Shown here in pieces: positions 41,711-49,585 of a stretch of 64,000 bases of DNA. Every line of letters begins with the position of its first letter. Position 1 is the first letter of the stretch. Both the position numbers and the translations under genes were made by a program. Under the pieces are notes generated by a model that saw nothing but the letters and a program-made list of their open reading frames with translations, was not told the DNA's origin and made no database searches. Source of the stretch: JACCQS01 sp963766765 (lineage in GTDB: Bacteria > Actinomycetota > Actinomycetes > Mycobacteriales > Geodermatophilaceae); assembly GCA_963766765.1 (NCBI GenBank), contig CAVYBR010000001.1, forward strand, positions 62,001-126,000, read 5' to 3'.

Positions 41711-43006
41711 TCACCCCTCGAACTCCACGAATTCGGTGTCGACGGCCGGCTCGCCCCGGGACAGCTTTCGGGCTGCCTCCGGCAGCGTTTTCATCACCCG
41801 CCCATGATGCTCCCGAGCCCGGTCGAGCCGATCTCGAGCCGAGATCCCCGCCTCAACTGGTTGCCCGGCAGCGACCAATGGAATCTGCAGGGCGCGATCG
41901 CCCTCCTGCGGGTGAATTCGCCCCGTCTTACCAACGACTTCTGCGGTCATGACCCCGAGTTCGTTGTGTCGCCGTACGGCGATCTTTCGTCCCCCTCGGG
42001 ACGGCTTTCCGATGGACGACTTGGCCACGGGACGTCCCTCGACCTCCACCAGCTTGTAAACCAGGCCGGCAGTCGGGGCGCCCGACCCCGTGACCAGGGA
42101 TGTCCCCACTCCGTACGCGCTGACCGGTGCCGCAGCCAGAGCGGCGATCGCGTACTCGTCGAGGTCGCTGGTCACCACGATGCGCGTCTCGGTCGCCCCT
42201 AGTGAGTCGAGCTGTTCGCGCGCTTGGACGGCGAGGGAGGCGAGGTCTCCGGAGTCGAGCCGGATGGCACCGAGCTGCGGGCCGGCTGCGCGCACGGCCG
42301 CGCGGATGCCCTCTGCTATGTCATAGGTGTCCACCAGAAGTGTGGTCTCGAGCCCCAGCGTCGCGACCTGGGCGGCGAATGCGGCCTCCTCGGTGTCGTG
42401 CAGCAGCGTGAAAGCATGCGCGCTCGTGCCGCTGGTCGGGATCCCGTATCGGGCCCCTGCCGCCAGGTTGCTTGTCGCGGCGAAGCCAGCGAGGTAGGCA
42501 GCCCTGGCCGCAGCCACGGCTGCCCGTTCGTGGGTCCGCCGGGAGCCCATCTCGATGCACGGCCGCTGTCCCGCGGCCCCGACCACGCGAGCAGCGGCAG
42601 ACGCGATTGCGGTGTCGTGGTTGAGCACCGAAAGCACCAGTGTCTCGAGCAGTACGGCCTCGGCGAAGGTGCCCGAGACGGTTATGATGGGGGAGCCTGG
42701 GAAATACAGCTCGCCCTCGGCGTAACCCTCGATGTGTCCCGAGAAGCGATGCGCAGCAAGCCAGTCCAGCGTTGGAGGATCCACAACCTCTTTCTCGCGG
42801 AGCTCGTTGATCTCCGGCGCACCGAAGCGGAAGGCTGCTATCGCCTCGATCAGGCGATCGGTACCTCCGACGACTCCGTAACGCCGGCCCGCGGGGAGGC
42901 TGCGGGCGAAGACCTCGAAGACGCACTGCCGCTCGGCGGTGCCGTCCTGGAGAGCCGCGGCGAGCATGGTCAGCTCGTAGCGGTCGGTGAGCAGCGCCGT
43001 GGACAC
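41711..43006 (-). CDS. pncB: Nicotinate phosphoribosyltransferase
   Basis: 431 residues. Family motifs: LLTDRYELTMLAAAL at the start, EMGSRRTHERAAVAAARAAYLAGF, the phosphoribosyl site AIRLDSGDLASLA and VVTSDLDEYAIAAL, and GVGTSLVTGSGAP. It makes nicotinate mononucleotide from nicotinate, PRPP and ATP. GTG 43006 lies 8 bases after a TACGCT hexamer; an upstream start would overlap the divergent clpS promoter. The pncB/clpS divergent pair is also the mycobacterial arrangement. Confidence 0.94.
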   Translation of the reverse strand: MSTALLTDRYELTMLAAALQDGTAERQCVFEVFARSLPAGRRYGVVGGTDRLIEAIAAFRFGAPEINELREKEVVDPPTLDWLAAHRFSGHIEGYAEGELYFPGSPIITVSGTFAEAVLLETLVLSVLNHDTAIASAAARVVGAAGQRPCIEMGSRRTHERAAVAAARAAYLAGFAATSNLAAGARYGIPTSGTSAHAFTLLHDTEEAAFAAQVATLGLETTLLVDTYDIAEGIRAAVRAAGPQLGAIRLDSGDLASLAVQAREQLDSLGATETRIVVTSDLDEYAIAALAAAPVSAYGVGTSLVTGSGAPTAGLVYKLVEVEGRPVAKSSIGKPSRGGRKIAVRRHNELGVMTAEVVGKTGRIHPQEGDRALQIPLVAAGQPVEAGISARDRLDRAREHHGRVMKTLPEAARKLSRGEPAVDTEFVEFEG

Positions 43007-43014
43007 AGCTCGGC

Positions 43015-43020
43015 AGCGTA
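43015..43020 (-). promoter_or_regulatory. -10 element TACGCT for pncB-pncA
   Basis: On the minus strand TACGCT is 8 bases before GTG 43006. Confidence 0.55.
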
Positions 43021-43060
43021 GGGGAGCGGCCTGGTTCGGGACCGGGCAGAATAGGTGTTC

Positions 43061-43369
43061 GTGAGCACAGTCGTCAGCGAAACCCTCGCGCCGGAGCGCA
43101 GCGGGGACGTCGTCGTCGACGACGCCGAGGAGACCGACCGCCCTTGGGTCACGGTCGTCTGGAACGACCCGGTGAACCTCATGAACTACGTCACGTACGT
43201 GTTTCAGAAGCTCTTCGGGTACGACGAGCCCACGGCGACCAAGCTCATGCTCCAGGTCCACAACGAGGGTCGGGCCATCGTCAGCTCGGGCGCGAAGGAG
43301 CGGATGGAGTCCGACGCATCTCGCCTGCACGCGTACGGGCTCTGGGCGAGCTACCAGCGCGACTCGTGA
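43061..43369 (+). CDS. clpS: ATP-dependent Clp protease adaptor ClpS
   Basis: 102-residue adaptor that brings N-degron substrates to ClpC/ClpP. The core reads PWVTVVWNDPVNLMNYVTYVFQKLFGY, with the N-degron pocket residues, and KLMLQVHNEGRAIVSSG, then a C-terminal HAYGLWASYQRD. GTG 43061 is 8 bases after CAGAAT; GTG 43055 is the alternative. It overlaps a DUF2017 gene by GTGA and starts the conserved clpS-mec-cysO-cysM-murI-rph block. Confidence 0.93.
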   Translation: MSTVVSETLAPERSGDVVVDDAEETDRPWVTVVWNDPVNLMNYVTYVFQKLFGYDEPTATKLMLQVHNEGRAIVSSGAKERMESDASRLHAYGLWASYQRDS

Positions 43370-43869
43370 GGCCGTTCCAGTGGCAGGGAGACCGCTTGGT
43401 GGCCGATGTCGATCCGCACGAGGCGGATCTACTCCGGCAACTCGTCGCCGAGGTTCAGGAGTTGCTCACAACCGAGCAGCCCGGCGCCGCTGAGCGTGGG
43501 ACCGAGAACGACCCGGTCGCCGAGCGACTCCTTCCAGACGGTCACCGCGATGACCCGGCCCTGGCCGCGGACTTCCGTTCCCTGACTGAGGACGGCCTGC
43601 GGCGCGAGAAGCTCGCTGACGCCGCGGCGGTGCTGGGTTCGATGGGCCCGCAAGGAGGTCAGGTCGAACTCGATGCGGACCAAGCGCATGCCTGGCTGCG
43701 GACGCTCAACGACGTACGGCTGGGCCTCGGTGTCCGGCTGGACGTCCAGGAGAGCGACGACCCACTCCGTAGGGCTGAGGAGACCGGAGATGTGCGCTGG
43801 GCGGCCTATTCCTGGCTCACGGCGGTTCAGGGCTTGCTGATCGACGAGTTAGCCCGCATTGAACCTTGA
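43366..43869 (+). CDS. DUF2017 domain protein
   Basis: 167 residues. Family pattern: ADVDPHEADLLRQLVAEVQELL near the start, then a polar loop, then LDADQAHAWLRTLNDVRLGLGVRLD and WAAYSWLTAVQGLLIDEL, all helical. Members occur only in actinobacteria, next to clpS and mec, and have no assigned function; the constant linkage hints at a role in ClpS-related proteolysis or the CysO pathway. It overlaps clpS by 4 bases. Confidence 0.85.
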   Translation: MRPFQWQGDRLVADVDPHEADLLRQLVAEVQELLTTEQPGAAERGTENDPVAERLLPDGHRDDPALAADFRSLTEDGLRREKLADAAAVLGSMGPQGGQVELDADQAHAWLRTLNDVRLGLGVRLDVQESDDPLRRAEETGDVRWAAYSWLTAVQGLLIDELARIEP

Positions 43870-43934
43870 GACGACCGAAGCCGCGCTCATCGCCCGTGGC
43901 GCCACTGGTCGATCTCACCCCCAGGTGAGCCACA

Positions 43935-43940
43935 TAGACT
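43935..43940 (+). promoter_or_regulatory. -10 element TAGACT for mec
   Basis: TAGACT is 7 bases before GTG 43948. Confidence 0.55.
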
Positions 43941-43947
43941 TGACCGC

Positions 43948-44364
43948 GTGCTTCGGATCTCGCAGGCCCTGGTGGACGAGATCTTCGCCCACGCTCGGCG
44001 CGACCATCCGGACGAGGCATGTGGCGTCATCGCCGGGGTCGCCGGCAGCGATCGGCCCGAGCGCTTCATCCCGATGCTGAATGCTGCCCGGTCACCCACC
44101 TTCTACGAGTTCGACTCCGCGGACCTGCTGAAGCTCTACCGCGAGATGGATGACCGCGACGAGGAGCCGGTGGTCATCTACCACTCCCATACGGCCACCG
44201 AGGCCTACCCGTCTCGCACGGACATCAACCTCGCCGGCGAGCCGGGCGCGCACTACGTCCTTGTGTCCACCCGCGAGCATGGAAATGACGCGGATCCGAC
44301 CGAGTTCCGCTCGTACCGAATACAGGGTGGCGAGGTCACCGAGGAAGCGATCGAGATCGCCTGA
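43948..44364 (+). CDS. mec: JAMM-family CysO-cysteine peptidase
   Basis: 138-residue Mov34/MPN zinc peptidase. Glu of HPDEACGVIAG and the motif HSHTATEAYPSRTD (H-x-H-x7-S-x2-D) supply catalytic and zinc residues. In mycobacteria Mec cuts the new cysteine from the CysO carrier. CysO and CysM are encoded next, so the pathway is complete here. Transcription probably starts at its own GTG. Confidence 0.9.
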   Translation: MLRISQALVDEIFAHARRDHPDEACGVIAGVAGSDRPERFIPMLNAARSPTFYEFDSADLLKLYREMDDRDEEPVVIYHSHTATEAYPSRTDINLAGEPGAHYVLVSTREHGNDADPTEFRSYRIQGGEVTEEAIEIA

Positions 44365-44370
44365 CCCCTG

Positions 44371-44420
44371 CCATGGAATCGAACAGGCCATGGAATCGAA
44401 CAGGCCATGGAATCGAACCG
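44371..44420. repeat. Three 17-base tandem repeats before cysO
   Basis: CCATGGAATCGAACAGG occurs at 44371 and 44388, with a third copy from 44405 that diverges at its end. The reverse strand of each unit contains GTTCGATTCC, the core of a tRNA/tmRNA T-arm. It lies in the 120-base gap between mec and cysO. Confidence 0.8.
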
Positions 44421-44484
44421 ATGGGTCGCGTCGTTACCCCCATAGGCGACAATCAAGATTCGCTAACCGAGGAGAACTTTTCGT

Positions 44485-44760
44485 ATGGCCATCGACGTCC
44501 GTATCCCGACGATCCTGCGCTCGCACACCGGCGGGGAGAAGACCGTGCAGGCGAGCGGGGACAGCCTGAGCGCCCTCATCGACGATCTGGACGCGAAGTA
44601 TTCGGGCATCAAGGGCCGCCTGATCTCAGACGACGGCTCGTTGCACCGCTTCGTGAACGTCTACGTCAACGACGAGGACGTGCGGTTCACCGGCGCCCTG
44701 GAGACGCCACTCAAGGACGGCGACGCGGTCACCGTGCTGCCAGCCGTCGCTGGAGGCTGA
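44485..44760 (+). CDS. cysO: Sulfur carrier protein CysO (MoaD/ThiS family)
   Basis: 91-residue ubiquitin-like carrier ending in the required AVAGG. Its C-terminal glycine is activated and thiolated, then CysM joins the thiocarboxylate to an amino-acrylate to give CysO-cysteine. Core strands and the GDAVTVLPAVAGG tail match the family. An AGGAGAA box precedes ATG 44485. It lies between mec and cysM. Confidence 0.92.
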   Translation: MAIDVRIPTILRSHTGGEKTVQASGDSLSALIDDLDAKYSGIKGRLISDDGSLHRFVNVYVNDEDVRFTGALETPLKDGDAVTVLPAVAGG

Positions 44761-44790
44761 GCCCGCCCCCGACTCAGGCGGTTTCCACTC

Positions 44791-45741
44791 ATGGCCCGAT
44801 TCCCATCGCTGATCGACTCACTCGGCGGCACCCCCCTGGTTGGGTTACCGGCGCTGTCGCCAACCCCGGAGGTGCGCCTGTGGGCCAAGCTCGAGGACCA
44901 CAACCCCACTGGGTCGGTCAAGGACCGAGCCGCGTTCTTCATGATCCAGGAAGCCGAGAGCGCTGGCCGGTTGCAGCCCGGCAGCACCATTCTCGAGCCG
45001 ACCAGTGGCAACACCGGAATCTCGCTGGCGATGATCGCCGGCCAACGTGGCTACCGGTTGATCTGCGTGATGCCGGAGAACACCTCGATCGAGCGACGCC
45101 AACTGCTGGAGATGTACGGCGCGCAGATCATCTCCTCGCCGGCCGAAGGCGGATCCAACGAGGCAGTGGCAGTCGCCAAGCGAATCGCTGCAGAGCACCC
45201 GGACTGGGTGATGCTCTACCAGTACGGCAATCCGGCCAATGCCCGCGCGCACTACGAGACGACCGGTCCGGAGATCCTGGCTGACCTGCCCAACATCACG
45301 CACTTCGTCGGTGGTCTGGGTACCGCTGGCACCCTGATGGGCGTCGGTCGGTTCCTGCGCGAAAAGGTCCCCGGTGTGGCGATCGTGGCCGCTGAACCGC
45401 GCTACGGAGAGCTCGTGTACGGGCTGCGAAACATCGACGAGGGCTTCATCCCCGAGCTCTATGACCCCTCAGTGCTCACGACCCGGTTCTCGGTCGGGCC
45501 GGCGGATGCCATCCGCCGCGTCCGCGAACTCATCGACAGAGAGGGAATCTTCGCTGGGATCTCGACCGGCGCGATCCTGCACGCCGCTCTCGGCGTCGCA
45601 GACCGCGAGGTCGCCGCCGGCCGACCCGCGGACATTGCCCTGGTCGTCTGCGACGGCGGTTGGAAATACCTGTCGACCGGCGCGTACACCGGCACCGTCG
45701 ACGAGGCAAGTGACGCTCTCGACGGCCAGCTCTGGGCCTGA
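44791..45741 (+). CDS. cysM: CysO-dependent cysteine synthase (O-phosphoserine sulfhydrylase type)
   Basis: 316-residue PLP enzyme of the cysteine-synthase fold. PLP Lys is in NPTGSVKDRAA, the phosphate loop in EPTSGNTGISLA, and GGLGTAGTLMG binds the cofactor phosphate. The YGLRNIDEGFIPELYD segment with its Arg corresponds to the region that favours O-phosphoserine over O-acetylserine in the M. tuberculosis enzyme. With CysO and Mec it makes cysteine from phosphoserine by a route resistant to oxidation. It starts 30 bases after cysO. Confidence 0.92.
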   Translation: MARFPSLIDSLGGTPLVGLPALSPTPEVRLWAKLEDHNPTGSVKDRAAFFMIQEAESAGRLQPGSTILEPTSGNTGISLAMIAGQRGYRLICVMPENTSIERRQLLEMYGAQIISSPAEGGSNEAVAVAKRIAAEHPDWVMLYQYGNPANARAHYETTGPEILADLPNITHFVGGLGTAGTLMGVGRFLREKVPGVAIVAAEPRYGELVYGLRNIDEGFIPELYDPSVLTTRFSVGPADAIRRVRELIDREGIFAGISTGAILHAALGVADREVAAGRPADIALVVCDGGWKYLSTGAYTGTVDEASDALDGQLWA

Positions 45742-45848
45742 CCGGTCGATTCGCAATAGACCGCAACCATGGCACGTCCCGGGTGCGCCCGGACGCTGAC
45801 ATTCATCCCAGCCACGGCACAGCACCGGTCGGTCCGGCCGCTCAGCTC

Positions 45849-45854
45849 TACGCT
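45849..45854 (+). promoter_or_regulatory. -10 element TACGCT for murI
   Basis: TACGCT is 6 bases before GTG 45861. Confidence 0.55.
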
Positions 45855-45860
45855 GGTTCC

Positions 45861-46803
45861 GTGACCGAGCCGGGCGCACCTATCGGGGTCTTCGACTCTG
45901 GGGTCGGTGGCTTGACCGTTGCCCGGGCAATCATGGATCAGTTGCCCGCGGAATCCATCCGCTACCTCGGCGACACCGCACACGGCCCGTACGGTCCGCA
46001 GCCGATTGCCGAAGTGCGCGCGCATGCGCTCGCGGCCATGGACCAGCTGGTGGACTCCGGCGTCAAGATGCTGGTGGTCGCCTGCAACTCGGCGAGTGCT
46101 GCTTGCCTGCGGGATGCACGTGAGCGCTACGACGTCCCGGTCGTCGAGGTGATCTTGCCGGCCGTCCGCCGCGCCATCGCCGCCACGCGCACCGGCCGGG
46201 TCGGAGTCATCGGGACGCAGACGACCGTACGCAGCCGGGCCTATGAAGACGCCTTTGCCGCGGCCCCGTTGATCACGATCACCAGCGCCGCCTGCCCCAG
46301 TTTCGTCGACTTCGTCGAGCGGGGGATCACCAGCGGCCGGCAGATCCTCGGCCTGGCGCAGTCCTACCTAGAGCCGCTGCAGCGTGCCGAGGTGGACACC
46401 CTCGTGCTCGGCTGTACGCACTATCCGATGCTCATGGGCGCCATCGGCCACGTGATGGGCGAGTCGGTCACGCTTGTCTCGAGCGCCGACGAGACCGCCA
46501 AGGACGTGTTCCGAGTCCTGACCGAAGCAGAGCTCCTGCGCGACCCAGGCGAGTTCAGCAGCCGGAGCACGGCCGGGGGAGCATCGGTTCTTCTCCACCG
46601 GCGAAGCGGAGACCTTCCATCGGCTGGCCGAGCGCTTCCTGGGGCCCGCGGTCGGGCCGATCGCGAGACTGCCGATCAAGGCCTCGGTCGCCGCGCTCGC
46701 CGAGACAGATCTGCCGTTGAACACCGCCCCCAACGGCATCCCGATCCCAATCCCGTACTCGGCTGGCAGCATTCCGGTACCCAACAGCGGAACCGGAGAA
46801 TGA
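45861..46803 (+). pseudogene. murI: Glutamate racemase, frameshifted near the 3' end
   Basis: MurI makes D-glutamate for peptidoglycan. The first 235 or so residues are intact: IGVFDSGVGGLTVARAI, the first catalytic Cys in VVACNSASAA and the second in LVLGCTHYPML. After about 46570 the frame is lost: removing one G from the GGGGG run (46573-46579 region) restores EHRFFSTGEAETFHRLAERF, a normal C-terminus ending at TGA 46803. Without the correction the frame reads straight into the next gene as a false fusion. Because murI is normally essential, a homopolymer sequencing error is likely. Confidence 0.85.
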
Positions 46804-47543
46804 AACTCACGATCGTCGGTTGCTCGGGCTCGATGCCGGGAATCGATTCGGCCGCTTCGTGCTACCTGATCGAAGGCCTGGGGACCCGCATTGTCGTCGA
46901 CCTCGGTTCAGGGTCGATCGGTCCGTTGCAGCGATACGTGGCGCTCGAGACGATCGATGCGATCGTCATCTCGCACCTGCATGCCGATCACTGCCTCGAC
47001 GCGTGCGCGTTCGTGGTCTGGCACCGGTACTCCGAGCGATCCCGTGGGCTGATGCCCTTATACGGGCCGGCTGGCACTCGGGAACGCCTTGCCGCAGCGT
47101 ATGAGCGGCCGGAGTCCGACCTTGACGACGTGTTCGACTTCCATGAGCTCGACGCGCAGACGACTGTCGTGGTCGGCGACCTGCGGCTGTCTTTCGCGAG
47201 GATGAACCACCCCGTGGAGACCTACGCCGTCCGGGTCGACGGTGCCTCGACCTCGATCACCTATTCCGCCGACACCGGCGTCTGTGCAGGCCTCGTGACG
47301 CTGGCCAGTGGCAGCGACGTATTGCTCTGTGAGGCAGCGCGCCCCGACGGCGACCCGGACTATCCGACCGGTCTGCACCTGACCGGAAGCCAAGCCGGCG
47401 AACATGCGGCGGCCGCCGGCGTCGGCAGGTTGCTCCTCACCCACATCCCGCCATGGGTTGACCCTGCCGCGCAGCTCGCGTCCGCCCGCACCTACGTTCC
47501 CACTGCCGAATTGGTGAGCCAGGACACCTCGTACGAGGTCTGA
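46800..47543 (+). CDS. Metallo-beta-lactamase-fold hydrolase, Rv1339-like
   Basis: 247-residue MBL-fold protein: GCSGSMPGIDSAASCYLI at the start, the metal motif ISHLHADHCLD, and further ligands in NHPVETYA, SADTG and LLLTHIPPW. It resembles RNase Z-type domains and sits where Rv1339 sits in M. tuberculosis, a protein reported to be a cAMP phosphodiesterase. ATG 46800 overlaps the murI stop. Activity on cAMP is inferred from this position only. Confidence 0.85.
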   Translation: MKLTIVGCSGSMPGIDSAASCYLIEGLGTRIVVDLGSGSIGPLQRYVALETIDAIVISHLHADHCLDACAFVVWHRYSERSRGLMPLYGPAGTRERLAAAYERPESDLDDVFDFHELDAQTTVVVGDLRLSFARMNHPVETYAVRVDGASTSITYSADTGVCAGLVTLASGSDVLLCEAARPDGDPDYPTGLHLTGSQAGEHAAAAGVGRLLLTHIPPWVDPAAQLASARTYVPTAELVSQDTSYEV

Positions 47544-47544
47544 T

Positions 47545-47955
47545 TCAGCCCGGCAGAAACGACAGCCGGACCTGGCGATTCGGGTTGTCGCCGTTGGGGT
47601 CAACCAGGCAGATCGACTGCCAGGTTCCCAGGCCGAGGTGCCCGTTCAGGACCGGGATCGAGGCGTACGGAGCGATGAACGCAGGCAGGACGTGATCCCT
47701 GCCATGCCCGGGGGAGCCGTGCTTGTGCCGCCATCGATCCTCGGTCGGCAACAGATCGTCCACGGCGCGGAGCAGGTCTTCGTCACTGCCTGCCCCCGTC
47801 TCGACGATCGCCACTCCCGCCGTCGCATGGGGGACGAAGATATGGAGCAGGCCGTCCTGAGCGTCACAGCTACGGAGGAAGTCTGCACAGTGACCGGTGA
47901 GATCGACCACGGCCGGCGTCTTGCCGGTATTGACCTGAATCAGCTCGCTTCGCAT
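47545..47955 (-). CDS. YjbQ/UPF0047 family protein
   Basis: 136 residues of the UPF0047 family: VPHATAGVAIVETG contains the conserved His, followed by GHGRDHVLPAFIAPYASIPVLNGHLGLGTWQSICLVD. Members have weak thiamin-phosphate-synthase activity in vitro but their physiological role is uncertain. ATG 47955 has GAGAGG eight bases upstream. It is convergent with the MBL gene and divergent from rph. Confidence 0.88.
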   Translation of the reverse strand: MRSELIQVNTGKTPAVVDLTGHCADFLRSCDAQDGLLHIFVPHATAGVAIVETGAGSDEDLLRAVDDLLPTEDRWRHKHGSPGHGRDHVLPAFIAPYASIPVLNGHLGLGTWQSICLVDPNGDNPNRQVRLSFLPG

Positions 47956-47974
47956 TCCCGAATCCTCTCCCGGG

Positions 47975-47980
47975 TAGGGT
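47975..47980 (+). promoter_or_regulatory. -10 element TAGGGT for rph
   Basis: TAGGGT is 8 bases before GTG 47989. Confidence 0.55.
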
Positions 47981-47988
47981 CGCTCGCC

Positions 47989-48711
47989 GTGACCCGACCC
48001 AACGACCGTGCCCCTGACGAGCTGCGCCCCGTCACCATCACGCGCAACTGGCTCGACCACGCAGAAGGGTCGGTGCTGGTCGAGTTCGGCCGGACCCGCG
48101 TGCTGTGCGCCGCCAGTGTCACCGTCGGCGTACCCCGCTGGCGACGCGGCTCGGGTCTGGGCTGGGTCACGGCCGAGTACGCCATGCTGCCGCGCTCGAC
48201 GCACACCCGCAGCGACCGGGAGTCCGTCCGCGGCAAGATCGGTGGGCGCACGCACGAGATCAGCCGGCTGATCGGGCGGTCCCTGCGGGCAAGCATCGAC
48301 CTGTCCGCGCTCGGTGAGAACAGCATCGCGCTCGACTGTGACGTACTGCAGGCCGATGGTGGAACGCGTACGGCCGCCATCACGGGGGCCTACGTCGCCC
48401 TGGCCGACGCCGTGAGTTGGCTCGGCGAGCGCGGCAAGCTGGCCAAAGCCGATCCGCTGCACACCTCGATCTCCGCCGTCAGCGTCGGCGTCGTTGAGGG
48501 GGAACCGCGGCTCGACCTCGAGTACGTGGAAGATGTGGCCGCCGACACCGACATGAATGTCGTCTGCACCGGGACCGGCGACTTCATCGAGGTGCAAGGT
48601 ACGGCCGAGGGCGCAGTCTTCGACCGGGCCACGCTTGATGTCCTGCTCGACCTTGCGGTGGCCGGCTGCGCGACCTTGACCCAGACCCAGCGCGCCGCTC
48701 TCGGTGCTTGA
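47989..48711 (+). CDS. rph: Ribonuclease PH
   Basis: 240-residue phosphorolytic 3'-5' exoribonuclease that trims tRNA 3' ends. Motifs: GSVLVEFGRTRVLCAASV, GWVTAEYAMLPRSTHTRSDRE (phosphate and RNA binding) and GRSLRASIDLSALGENSIALDCDVLQADGGTRTAAITGA. Since neither tRNA nor the tmRNA here encodes CCA, 3' processing of this kind is needed. GTG 47989 follows the -10 hexamer. rdgB follows after 10 bases. Confidence 0.95.
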   Translation: MTRPNDRAPDELRPVTITRNWLDHAEGSVLVEFGRTRVLCAASVTVGVPRWRRGSGLGWVTAEYAMLPRSTHTRSDRESVRGKIGGRTHEISRLIGRSLRASIDLSALGENSIALDCDVLQADGGTRTAAITGAYVALADAVSWLGERGKLAKADPLHTSISAVSVGVVEGEPRLDLEYVEDVAADTDMNVVCTGTGDFIEVQGTAEGAVFDRATLDVLLDLAVAGCATLTQTQRAALGA

Positions 48712-48721
48712 ACCCGGCACC

Positions 48722-49330
48722 GTGACTGCGCGACGACAACTGGTGCTGGCGACCCGCAACTCCAAGAAGCTGGCCGAGTTGCGCCGCATCCTGGATCCGC
48801 TCGTCGATGTCGAGGTACTCGGCCTGGACGACCTCCCGCCCTTCGCCGAAGCCCCGGAGACCGGCGCGACGTTCGCCGAGAATGCACTGGCCAAGGCGCG
48901 TGACGCGGCCGCCGCCACGGGCGTCGCCGCCGTGGCCGACGACTCGGGGCTGGCGGTCGACGCACTTAACGGCATGCCGGGCGTCCTGTCGGCCCGGTGG
49001 TCGGGCCGGCACGGAGATGACCTCGCAAACCTGGAGCTGCTCCTCGCGCAGCTGGCCGACACCCCAGGCCAACGACGCGGAGCCGGATTTGTCTGCGCCG
49101 CGACTCTCGTGGTCCCCGGAGGCACCGAACGGGTGATGGAAGCCGAAATGCGCGGGGTAGTGATCCGCGAGCCGCGAGGCGAGGGGGGATTTGGGTACGA
49201 CCCGATCTTCATACCCGACGGACATTCGAGGACCTGCGCTGAGCTGCCCGCGGAGGTCAAGGACTCGATCAGCCATCGGGGCAAGGCCTTCCGCGCCCTC
49301 GCGCCTGTGATCGTGGACGCGTTGCGCTAG
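48722..49330 (+). CDS. rdgB: dITP/XTP pyrophosphatase (RdgB/HAM1)
   Basis: 202-residue house-cleaning nucleotidase that hydrolyses dITP, dXTP and ITP. Motifs: LATRNSKKLAELRRIL, TFAENALAKARDAA, VADDSGLAVDALNGMPGVLSARW, GGFGYDPIFIP and SHRGKAFRAL. GTG 48722 is used because it gives the usual N-terminus; TTG 48704 would overlap rph. It forms the last gene of the conserved cys-murI-rph block. Confidence 0.94.
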   Translation: MTARRQLVLATRNSKKLAELRRILDPLVDVEVLGLDDLPPFAEAPETGATFAENALAKARDAAAATGVAAVADDSGLAVDALNGMPGVLSARWSGRHGDDLANLELLLAQLADTPGQRRGAGFVCAATLVVPGGTERVMEAEMRGVVIREPRGEGGFGYDPIFIPDGHSRTCAELPAEVKDSISHRGKAFRALAPVIVDALR

Positions 49331-49585
49331 AGCCCAGTGCGCACGAGCGAGCACCACGGCGATTGTTTCGAAGCTACGGGAATGCTGGCGGCGCTTTTGG
49401 CGTTCGGGGTCCGACCGGGAGCTGGTCAGGACAAGCCGATGAGGCCGAAAAGCACGGCTCCGCACACGTCGGCGGCTTAGGCTGGACTCCACATGAGAAA
49501 TCGGTACCTGAACGCGTCCGGGCCCGAAGGGCCCTGCAGGGATATCTTGGAACATTAGCTTCTGACGATCTGATGGGGAGATGAA
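49331..49585. other. Intergenic region of 255 bases with a short hairpin
   Basis: Contains GGGCCC-GAA-GGGCCC (49520-49534), followed at once by the palindrome CCTGCAGG, and then an AT-rich patch (AACATTAGCT) that could be the promoter for the next gene. Open frames here are short and unconvincing. Confidence 0.4.

Noticed and set aside
47956..49284. Upstream part of the long minus-strand frame that ends in the YjbQ gene
   Set aside because: It is the shadow of rph and rdgB; the real gene starts at ATG 47955.
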